Shown one piece after another: positions 57,301 to 64,000 of a stretch of 64,000 nucleotides of DNA. Both the position numbers and the translations under genes were made by a program. Below the pieces are notes generated by a model that saw nothing but the letters and a program-made list of their open reading frames with translations, was not told where the DNA came from and ran no database searches. Source of the stretch: Aquimarina rhabdastrellae (lineage in GTDB: Bacteria; Bacteroidota; Bacteroidia; Flavobacteriales; Flavobacteriaceae); assembly GCA_947387485.1 (NCBI GenBank), contig CANDNT010000007.1:162676-226675 (forward strand), written 5' to 3'. The first letter of the stretch is position 1; each line of letters starts with the position of its first letter.

Positions 57301-58233
57301 TAATGCTGTATGTGAGGTTGTAACTAATTGTTCTGTAATTAGATCATAAATTTTTATTCCTACCTGAAAAGGATTTGTAATTTCTATTCCTGTAATCCCT
57401 ACAGGGATGTGAATGTCTATATATCCTTGTTCATTAATTCTAATCGTAGAAGTGAAAATCTCATATTCTGAAGTTATTCTATCTTCATCACCACTTCGAG
57501 CTGTTGCTAATGTATTTCCATCTGTATCTGTAAAAACCACATTCTCTACTCCATGTACATCCCTAACTACAGTTTTATAAGCCTTAATATTTGCATATTT
57601 AGATTCCTCAAAGGCAAATATATTTGATAGTTCTTGTCCTACAGGCATTGTAAAACTATATGAGTGTCTCCATTCACCGTTTTGTTTATTCCCTCCTATA
57701 GTTTTTAAAGTTGTTCCTGGATTCAATACACTATAAATTGATCTACTATATGGTCGATCTGTAACGTCTTGATATGGTTCTCTTGTATTTGATTCGCTAT
57801 AATACCATCCTAATGAATTAGCTTGATTTCCTATAAGCGGAGGAGTCTCTATATCTCCAGAATCATAATCATTGACTGTTAACTGTAATCCATTAGGCTT
57901 TCTTGTAAAGTTTTGCATATAACTAAAACTAGACTGTCTTCCTATTGGTGAACTTAAGGTTTGTAATGCTGGTCGCCCTTGATTATCATAAAAAACCTCT
58001 GACGCCCACATCTCGTCTAATTTTTTATCGTATGATATTGTTTGAATAGTTTTACCTAATCCATTAGAAAAGGAAACATTGGCTCCTACTAAATTCCCTT
58101 CTGCATCATAACTATTTACCGATATCCAATTTTTATCTGTGGTTGATACATTAATTTGAGACATAGCCATTTGCCCTATTAACGTAATCATTATAACGAG
58201 AACAATTCTCTTATAAAAAAATTGCTTTTCCAT
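54367..58233 (-). CDS. DUF6443/RHS-repeat exported protein with variable C-terminal domain
   Basis: The start chosen is the ATG at 58233 (MEKQFFYKRIVLVIMITL, a signal peptide ending MAMSQ). The longest ORF begins at 58296 and adds 21 residues with no signal. The N-terminal region (TDKNWISVNSYDAEGNLVG) fits DUF6443, followed by many YD/RHS repeats (YEYNSLNQLVKTQNRDEG, YIYNSIGQLVRNNEEG). The RHS core runs through YRYAYQGQEKDPETG and AFELRLWDSRIGRWLTTDP. The core ends at DPDGG (55021-55035, about residue 1068). A domain of about 217 residues follows that I cannot classify. Proteins of this shape act as cocoon-encased toxins in other bacteria. Confidence 0.82.
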   Translation of the reverse strand: MEKQFFYKRIVLVIMITLIGQMAMSQINVSTTDKNWISVNSYDAEGNLVGANVSFSNGLGKTIQTISYDKKLDEMWASEVFYDNQGRPALQTLSSPIGRQSSFSYMQNFTRKPNGLQLTVNDYDSGDIETPPLIGNQANSLGWYYSESNTREPYQDVTDRPYSRSIYSVLNPGTTLKTIGGNKQNGEWRHSYSFTMPVGQELSNIFAFEESKYANIKAYKTVVRDVHGVENVVFTDTDGNTLATARSGDEDRITSEYEIFTSTIRINEQGYIDIHIPVGITGIEITNPFQVGIKIYDLITEQLVTTSHTALTNGFYRVALSDYTGRTSGIQITYRTNYYDYNLNKYDKSGRLISNAQPVDHVFNPSTIYEYNSLNQLVKTQNRDEGTSRFKYRKDGQIRFSQNHLQRDIFETGIRDGDDPGNGGGGGILIEEFSYTNYDTYGRPVESGLSTNNTPSEVIIFDDLDPDEEEFPGFKKEQVFTVYDIADQNGLQAAFTRDSRYINYGKQSFVSGNVSKTYTANPETTTTWYSYDIYGRVKWIVQKINGLNGVKTIDYEYDPITSQVTKVYFQKGVQNEQFIHRYTYDPADYSLIKVETSLDNINFQEDGQYEYYETGSLKRTIIGNGLQGIDYVYNLNGALKSVNDPRLNSSTDPGRDVRDLFGMNLHYYQNDYRRTNTPTSIPSMAGGADQYNGNIKAWSWNTKDENNGVSDTYYYSYNKNNWLTGASFNNALVGNNGIEVDKILSTPIVSSQNARASRSISLKPGFHVEASSSLIFTAKIVEEQEVDSTGDYNVYGVTYDANGNIQSLNRNKHTEDGANTMDQLSYVYKNDKKNQLLRVDDAVTRDTNAADIKDQDGDNYIYNSIGQLVRNNEEGIDYFYNTSGLVSEIKRNNVSLVKFFYNDKGHRVRKEAYSTEGNLNYTEHYVRDAAGTAMAIYRDGQAIEHTIYGSGRLGVYKRVTGNSLYQLTDHLGNVRVVVGRTSTGQPIAITTTDYYPFGMAMPGRTLSGAEGYRYAYQGQEKDPETGKEAFELRLWDSRIGRWLTTDPAGQYDSPYMAMGNNPIIRIDPDGGFDWVYNKETDRYIWDENVTSASDSDLNTDLYEYVGTSFNSVSEHFEKNASFLDKFKSFVGSGGVSTKIDFSSYVSAMIRPKIENAILSQKDGYAQFLDGKRSTVGFYPKDFSIPGLERNNGTFLTYDTGLGSNEYHFSTTLNIDGSSIPITGTYLVRNKGVNIVSSINDLGKYATSHGEYYENALSFDGKAKGVVILNVDNRQLYDQLLLFMFGTHK

Positions 58234-58282
58234 ATTTATAAAATTGTTTATTGATTGATCTTCTAGATTCGCATTATTTTTG

Positions 58283-61200
58283 TTAATTCTGTTCATAACA
58301 ATCCGTTATAATACTTCTAGATAAGCTTATTACTTCTTGAGTTTGTACATCTCTTACTTCACATCTCACAAAAATCTCTTCTCTTTCACAAGTAGGTATA
58401 TCGACTCTATCATTATTACCCCATGAGCTAAAGTTAGTAGGTGGTCTTCCATACTCTACACCCCATCGATATTGATACTCTCCACTACCTTCAGAAGCTT
58501 CTGCTACAACATATTCTACACGTGGATTTGGTCCTGCTTGATATCCAAAATTTGCTTCTAAAGGGTATAGGAGATATGGATCTTCTACATAATTAGCGTA
58601 ATGATAATTATGCTCTGTACTCAATTTAAAACCTCCTGTAAGTCCTGGTTGGTCAACCACTTCTTCATATACTCGTTTCAATCTTCCTGCATCATCATAT
58701 TCATATCTTGTTGCTAGGTTATTACTTCCTAAAATATGTGTTAATTCTTCCCATTCATTATAGACATAACTGGTCATTGTTGATGTTATCGGATATACTC
58801 TAAAATCATCAAAATAAGATATCCCTGTTCCGTTTATTAAAGCTATTTCTTCATTGGCAACAATAGTATCTGTATAGAAATTTAATTGCACCCAGTTTCC
58901 TGCAAAAACTTTTTCGTTTTCTTCATATATTATTGCTGCGTTTCCTACCTTTAATCGAGTTCCTGTATAATTAGCTTTATCCACCCAAACAGAAACCCTA
59001 TATTTATTCGTTTCTCCTACAGTTACATAAAATGGTTTTTGAGATGTATTTGCCTTAATACTATATTTTCCTGTATGTACTTTTTCTGAAGATATTACGG
59101 TACTTGCATCTTTATATACACCACCTCCTAGATTATGTGATCCTATTAATTTAATATCTTCTGCACCGCTATAAAACATAGCACTATATGCTGCATTCGC
59201 TACTGCAAAAACTTTTGTTTGATCTATATCATATTTTACAGCTGCCTTATTACCATTGATATCAACAGTTTCTAATGGCTTGGAGAAATGGTTATATTGC
59301 AAAGTTTCCGAAATTTTCTCCCAATTACTATTTGTTTGGATATCTAAATTCCAATTAAAATTACCAAAGGAGTTTACATCATAATTTTCAAAACCTCCGT
59401 TAGTCGTCAACGCTCCATTCCATCTATACATTGCTTTTTTACGCCATACATTATATCCCCAATCTCTCCATGTATCTACTGATGCATCTAATACTTCGAT
59501 ATTCTGATCTGCATCTATTAAATAGGTCTGAGAAGCTGTAACTTGTGTTAACATATTTTTGTTATTATCATCTATCACCTTACTAGACATTTTTGCATAT
59601 CTTTCAAAAGCAGGCATAGATTCTACAACTATACTCTCACCAAATGAATTTTCTGTTATTACTTTTCTAGCTTGTCCAGAAATAGGATTTCTATCCTCAA
59701 ATCTTGTTGTATAAGTATTTCCTCCTTTTATTTCTGTAGTCTGCTTTAATATACTTGGGTATTTAATTCTTTTTGAAGAAGCAATCATTTTTTTATGTCT
59801 CTTACTAGTATCATTACTTGATACTTCTTTATATGTTTGAAAAGCTTCTTCTTTTATCCCCAGTTTATTAGGGATTTCGTCTTTTGAATAGTAATCATTA
59901 ATGGTTTTACTCATCAATTGATTTTCTCCATTGAATGTTTCTACTTCAAGTAATCGTCCTATTGATGCTAAATTATCTTCTACAACACCTTCTTTAATAA
60001 TTACATCTGTATTATTAGCATATGTAGGGTTTTGTACGAAACTATCTATTTGATTAATTTTTATTTCATACAAATCATCATACTTTATCCTATTCTCATC
60101 TTTATTTTTTAATATTTCAAACTTGTAAATGTTTTTAGGCATTTTTTCTGCTTCTGAGGCTCCATTTTGCACAGCAACATACTCATACATTACTCTAGGG
60201 AACGGTAATTCTGCACTATATGGTAATTCTTCTTCTAACTCATCTGCAAATGGATAGTAACTTACTGTTCCTATTCCACTACCATTTTCACCATAGGTAT
60301 AAATCGTTTTGTATGATTCTGTATCTGTTTTTAATTCTACATTTTTAACTCTTATACCAGCTCCTATTGTTACCTGATCTGGATTTGGATATTCTGCTGT
60401 AAATTCGTTAACATACTCTTTTTTATCTCCATAACACCTCCTCTGTTCTTCAGTTATTACATTTCCATCATATTTAACACCGTATCTAAAACCATCTAGC
60501 CTTCTTGTTATAGTACCTTTTCCTTTATAACTCTTTTCTACTAAAATATCTTCATCTGATGTATATCCTTCATCACAATATTTTTGGTGATAATCTATAT
60601 CCAGTTTATCACCTATATTAAATTCTATAACCTCTGGAGATTGTATTATAAAATCATATTCTGTACCTCCTGATGTAGTACTCATAATTCTAAAATCGTA
60701 TTGTCGCCCTTCTCTAAACTTGATTGCATGAGTTATTATACTTTTACTTCTATGCTCTTCATAATCAACTTTAATACTTCCTCCCTGTGGTGTTATAATT
60801 TCATTCAAAGACCAATATGATGGATCTATTTTATTATATCCCCACTCATCTACATCTTCCACATTATAGGTATAGTTAGGTTCTATATATTTGAATTGAT
60901 ATCTAGGAATGACACTTTTATTTCCTTTACCTCTAAACCCTACAGATGCTAAAGAAGATCTCTCATTCCCTCTTACCAAAGTACCATATTGAAGATCAAT
61001 TACTTTTATCGATTTATCATATAAGCTTGATGGAATATCAGTTTTTGTATAAACATTCTTAAACATTCGTCGATGTGCTATCACATTTTCCTTCTCTGAA
61101 TCATTATATTTTATCGATTCTCTTACCGATGGTGTATCATCAGGAGAATCCGTAGTTAAATTAACTATATCCTCATTTTTAAGTAAAATCACTTTATCTA

Positions 61201-63535
61201 ATCTTAATTGATGTTGTTTAAAAACAAAAAAACGCTGGTGATAATTACCTCCATTTTGTCCTCCTACATGGTCAACTCCCTTATAGCTCCATGTTTTTGA
61301 AGTCTCATAAGGACTTTCTTCTTTTACAAAAATTCCGGTGTGGGTTCTTGTTTTTATTTCATTTAAATAAAATACATCTTTTCTACCATGAGTTACTGTT
61401 TTTACTCCTACTCGCTTTTTACTTTCTATAAAATCTTTATTACTTGGATTTCTCCATATATACGAGTCTGACCATTTACCATAACTTAAATCAACCCAAT
61501 ATCCTAAATCTCCTTCTCCTGCTATACCATCTCCATTATCTATAAAATCAGGACCTGTTACAGCTGTTAATAACCAGTGTGTCGCATACGGTTCTAGTTG
61601 TCTTTTTTCAAAATAAGATTCATTTTCTGGCTTAGGTGTACTACTATTCTCTTTTTTTACCTCTCCTATTGTCCTAGAAACCATTTCATGATTATATACT
61701 GGGAGTGAGTAGTGATACGTTTTCCCGTCAGGTGCTGTAATTTTAAACGCTCCGATTCCATCATCTGGAGTAGATGCTCTATTAAATGACTCTGCTCTTA
61801 ATCTAGGCTTCAAGAATCCTTTTCTATATACATCTGTAGCATTCTCTTTAATTTCTTTATTTGTAAAAAAAGTTACATGATTAGATGTTATTCTATCTGG
61901 TAAAGCATCATTAGCTGGTACCCCTCCTTTATAATATGATAGAATATGTTGCGAGCGTTGTGTTAATTCATTTAAGGTATAAAACTCTGCTGTATTAATT
62001 CCCAAATATGTTGTTAATTCATTATCAAAATGAAAACTCGGTCTTTTATTAAATTTAAGATGTTCTTCTATATCCCTTGCCAAAGTTCGACCGTTAGGCC
62101 TATATTTAATTTTATACCCTTCTGCATTCTCTAAATTATTCTCAAAACCAAAAAGAGCGCCATTATCATATACTCTAGAACTCATAGTTCCTGATAATCC
62201 TTGAGCTTGTACCATATAACTATCATATGCTGGAAAAGATATGTTATTATGCTCTACTCTATTTTCTTCTGCAAATTTATTATCATATAACGGAACTTCA
62301 TATGTATCCATAAAAGCAGTATTTTCATACTCAACTTCTATATCACATAAACAATCTTGCCCATCTAGATACTCTAGTTCTTCTTCTAATTCTTCATACG
62401 AATCAAAATACTCTTGATGACACATAATATGCTCATCTGGATATGCTCTATGACATATAATCTTCCATCTCGTTTCATTAAAAGTACCGTCTTTGAAATA
62501 CATCGGAGCGTTTATATAATTTGTCTTCTTCCTACTTATATAATATCTAAGCCTCTGATTTCCATACGTAAAACTAAATATCCCAACAGGAGTTGGAACT
62601 GTAATTGGTAGTAAAAAACCACTTTGTGAAGTTGTATAGTCCCCCATACTTACTGAATTTGAAAAAGCGACTCTCAATCCAATTCCTACTCCACTTACCG
62701 CATTAAAAGATCTAGATGCTCCTCCTCCTTTTGAAGAACGATTAAAACTTACATTAGCACTAATTCCTGATGAAGAAAAACTAACTCCTAGAGAACCTTG
62801 TCCTTTACTATTAAAACCAACTGAATATGTTCCCGCACTCGTAGCTCCTATCGAAAAACCTCCGCTATTACTTGAAAATCCTAAATTTCCTCCTACTTCT
62901 CCTGTAGAATCAATACTTGCTCCTAAAGATAATCCTGAAGCAAAAGTTGCTGATACTCCTACACTTGATCTCTCTGTTCCTATTGTTGCATTAGCGCCTA
63001 CATTAACCGTACCTACCTGCAAACCAACACCTGCACTAACATATCCTCCAACACTTTGATGACTTCCCCAAGTAACCCCTGTCGAAACTGAAAAAGCACC
63101 CGCCGAATATCCTAAAGAAGCATGATGAGATGTAATTAATCCTCCTTCATCATAAAAATACTCTGTAATCTTTGCTGACTTATAATCGTCTGGATATCCA
63201 TTCACAGTTCTATTAATAGCTCCTGGATTTAATGTCCATCCTAAACCAACCCAAGAAGCTTGTTGTTCCATCCCTATTCCTCCATGATATGATAACGCAA
63301 CTGGATATCCTCCTTCTGGAGATGGTACATTTAACATTGGTAATACATATGTAAATGCTCCTGTGTTAAGATTCACCATATCTGTAGCATCTACTGGCTC
63401 AAAACTTGTTGCTTCTGGTGCTGTTGGTCCATTATTATTTGCCCATAATTGATTATACGGAATCAAGGTCTGGAGAAAATTAAGTGTAAAAAACACCGCT
63501 ATTACTCGGTGCGAAAATTTTGTCTTGGTCTTCAT
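58283..63535 (-). CDS. Large SpvB/RHS-like exported protein
   Basis: A 1750-residue protein with a signal peptide (about 1-32). A SpvB-like segment follows (DMVNLNTGAFTYVLPMLNV, then YPVALSYHGGIGMEQQASWV and GLGWTLNPGAINRTV). A Gly/Ser-rich strand-repeat region (about 140-300) comes next, and then a long beta-rich part with SpvB/TcdB-like and YD-type sequences (YEYDDAGRLKRVYEE near 1610). It ends in an Ig-like or carbohydrate-like module. The stop overlaps the longest reading of the next ORF by 14 bases. It lacks a T9SS C-terminal sorting domain. It resembles the B component of TcB/TcC insecticidal complexes in layout, with the RHS protein as C; this is an inference. Confidence 0.78.
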   Translation of the reverse strand: MKTKTKFSHRVIAVFFTLNFLQTLIPYNQLWANNNGPTAPEATSFEPVDATDMVNLNTGAFTYVLPMLNVPSPEGGYPVALSYHGGIGMEQQASWVGLGWTLNPGAINRTVNGYPDDYKSAKITEYFYDEGGLITSHHASLGYSAGAFSVSTGVTWGSHQSVGGYVSAGVGLQVGTVNVGANATIGTERSSVGVSATFASGLSLGASIDSTGEVGGNLGFSSNSGGFSIGATSAGTYSVGFNSKGQGSLGVSFSSSGISANVSFNRSSKGGGASRSFNAVSGVGIGLRVAFSNSVSMGDYTTSQSGFLLPITVPTPVGIFSFTYGNQRLRYYISRKKTNYINAPMYFKDGTFNETRWKIICHRAYPDEHIMCHQEYFDSYEELEEELEYLDGQDCLCDIEVEYENTAFMDTYEVPLYDNKFAEENRVEHNNISFPAYDSYMVQAQGLSGTMSSRVYDNGALFGFENNLENAEGYKIKYRPNGRTLARDIEEHLKFNKRPSFHFDNELTTYLGINTAEFYTLNELTQRSQHILSYYKGGVPANDALPDRITSNHVTFFTNKEIKENATDVYRKGFLKPRLRAESFNRASTPDDGIGAFKITAPDGKTYHYSLPVYNHEMVSRTIGEVKKENSSTPKPENESYFEKRQLEPYATHWLLTAVTGPDFIDNGDGIAGEGDLGYWVDLSYGKWSDSYIWRNPSNKDFIESKKRVGVKTVTHGRKDVFYLNEIKTRTHTGIFVKEESPYETSKTWSYKGVDHVGGQNGGNYHQRFFVFKQHQLRLDKVILLKNEDIVNLTTDSPDDTPSVRESIKYNDSEKENVIAHRRMFKNVYTKTDIPSSLYDKSIKVIDLQYGTLVRGNERSSLASVGFRGKGNKSVIPRYQFKYIEPNYTYNVEDVDEWGYNKIDPSYWSLNEIITPQGGSIKVDYEEHRSKSIITHAIKFREGRQYDFRIMSTTSGGTEYDFIIQSPEVIEFNIGDKLDIDYHQKYCDEGYTSDEDILVEKSYKGKGTITRRLDGFRYGVKYDGNVITEEQRRCYGDKKEYVNEFTAEYPNPDQVTIGAGIRVKNVELKTDTESYKTIYTYGENGSGIGTVSYYPFADELEEELPYSAELPFPRVMYEYVAVQNGASEAEKMPKNIYKFEILKNKDENRIKYDDLYEIKINQIDSFVQNPTYANNTDVIIKEGVVEDNLASIGRLLEVETFNGENQLMSKTINDYYSKDEIPNKLGIKEEAFQTYKEVSSNDTSKRHKKMIASSKRIKYPSILKQTTEIKGGNTYTTRFEDRNPISGQARKVITENSFGESIVVESMPAFERYAKMSSKVIDDNNKNMLTQVTASQTYLIDADQNIEVLDASVDTWRDWGYNVWRKKAMYRWNGALTTNGGFENYDVNSFGNFNWNLDIQTNSNWEKISETLQYNHFSKPLETVDINGNKAAVKYDIDQTKVFAVANAAYSAMFYSGAEDIKLIGSHNLGGGVYKDASTVISSEKVHTGKYSIKANTSQKPFYVTVGETNKYRVSVWVDKANYTGTRLKVGNAAIIYEENEKVFAGNWVQLNFYTDTIVANEEIALINGTGISYFDDFRVYPITSTMTSYVYNEWEELTHILGSNNLATRYEYDDAGRLKRVYEEVVDQPGLTGGFKLSTEHNYHYANYVEDPYLLYPLEANFGYQAGPNPRVEYVVAEASEGSGEYQYRWGVEYGRPPTNFSSWGNNDRVDIPTCEREEIFVRCEVRDVQTQEVISLSRSIITDCYEQN

Positions 63536-63604
63536 AATTTTGGCTTATAAAGGATTATTCGTCTTTTGATTGTTTATACTTTGTACTAGATTGTCACAGT
63601 CATT

Positions 63605-64000
63605 CTAAAATTGTAATTGTGGTTCGTTTGTTATTACCTTAATTGGTATTTTAAATTTCACCTCTCCCGTATACAATCCTAAATCTTCTATGGTGAGATT
63701 GATATAGGTATCTTCTTCTATTTTTTCCTCTCGAGGATATACCAATAACATCGTAGTTGCTCCACTCATTCCATACATCCTAGGATAAATATAATCTGCC
63801 ATGGCTATGGTATCTTTATGAAAGGTGTACATATGTACTTTTTCTTCCATTCCAAAAGCTAGTTGATTTACCATTGACCCAAATTGCTGCCTGTTTCCTG
63901 CCATTCCTGTCAATAACTCCTGGTTACCTCTTGACATGGATAAGTTGAAATACAGATATTCTCCATATTTCTTCCTTAAACTATCTATTTGTTGTTGATT
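63605..64000 (-). CDS. C-terminal part of an unknown protein, cut by the window edge
   Basis: The frame is open from the window edge to the stop at 63605 with no stop in the last 21 codons, so the ATG at 63937 need not be the true start and the gene continues beyond 64000. The visible 131 residues include a Met-rich stretch (MVNQLAFGMEEKVHMYTF) and a C-terminal beta part (TYINLTIEDLGLYTGEVKF). I do not recognise the family. It lies 69 bases upstream of the SpvB-like gene and is probably in the same operon. Confidence 0.6.
   Translation of the reverse strand, partial: NQQQIDSLRKKYGEYLYFNLSMSRGNQELLTGMAGNRQQFGSMVNQLAFGMEEKVHMYTFHKDTIAMADYIYPRMYGMSGATTMLLVYPREEKIEEDTYINLTIEDLGLYTGEVKFKIPIKVITNEPQLQF

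Noticed and set aside
58234..58296. 21-residue longer start of the RHS gene
   Set aside because: The extra sequence is polar and Asn-rich and would hide the signal peptide that begins at the ATG at 58233.

Overview
The window looks like chromosome from a marine Flavobacteriaceae bacterium, plausibly near Aquimarina; the genus is an inference. The grounds are an AT-rich sequence, a complete gldK-gldL-gldM-gldN core of the type IX secretion (T9SS) and gliding machinery, several Bacteroidota-restricted families, and promoters of the Bacteroidota type (TTTG or TTG, 17-20 bases, then TAnnTTTG) in place of the sigma70 consensus. Nearly every interval codes. I saw no CRISPR array, insertion sequence, integrase or rRNA.

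Layout. 1-520: tRNA-Met and initiator tRNA-fMet on the minus strand. 545-6180: tripartite RND drug-type efflux operon (adaptor, pump, TolC-like channel). 6492-9978: ABC-F ATPase, DUF983 protein and FAD-dependent oxidoreductase. 10043-18397: likely co-directional unit topA, a ureohydrolase-fold protein with broken metal sites, then gldK-L-M-N, closed by a strong terminator. 18538-19428: LpxR-like lipid A deacylase. 19586-24518: miaB, a sigma54-type activator, lptE, a TTG-started TPR-like protein and secG, closed by a terminator. 24612-26704: groES-groEL. 26836-28131: DoxX-like membrane protein. 28141-36628: Cu/Ag-type heavy-metal efflux cluster with CusA, TolC and CusB homologues plus DUF3347, PepSY and HYC_CC_PP accessory proteins. 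36904-38441: GAF/fRMsr protein and galE. 38891-47308: envelope-biogenesis run coaX, outer-membrane barrel, TPR protein, lptC, small membrane protein, CNNM/CorC protein, lysoplasmalogenase and ppiD. 47360-48021: two identical tRNA-Phe genes 493 bases apart, each with its own promoter and terminator.

The accessory part is 48053-64000, all on the minus strand. It begins with a truncated gene at the window edge. Next come a 1750-residue SpvB/RHS-like exported protein and a DUF6443/RHS protein whose core ends in a variable 217-residue C-terminal domain. A small lipoprotein follows and could be its immunity partner. After a terminator and a new -7 box comes a compact seven-gene operon of type II secretion/pseudopilus character: a GspF-like protein, two pseudopilin-like proteins, a GspK-like protein with a beta-helix-like tail, a GspC-like protein, a lipoprotein with repeated FN3-like units, and an unknown exported protein. 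No GspE ATPase, GspD secretin or prepilin peptidase is present. A physical or functional link between the RHS proteins and the pseudopilus is the most interesting untested idea here.

Other points worth a look are the pseudo-ureohydrolase beside the T9SS core, a diverged intergenic repeat of about 150 bases present in opposite orientations at 38.6-38.75 kb and 47.58-47.72 kb, and the DUF3347-type domain present both free and fused to the CusB-like adaptor.
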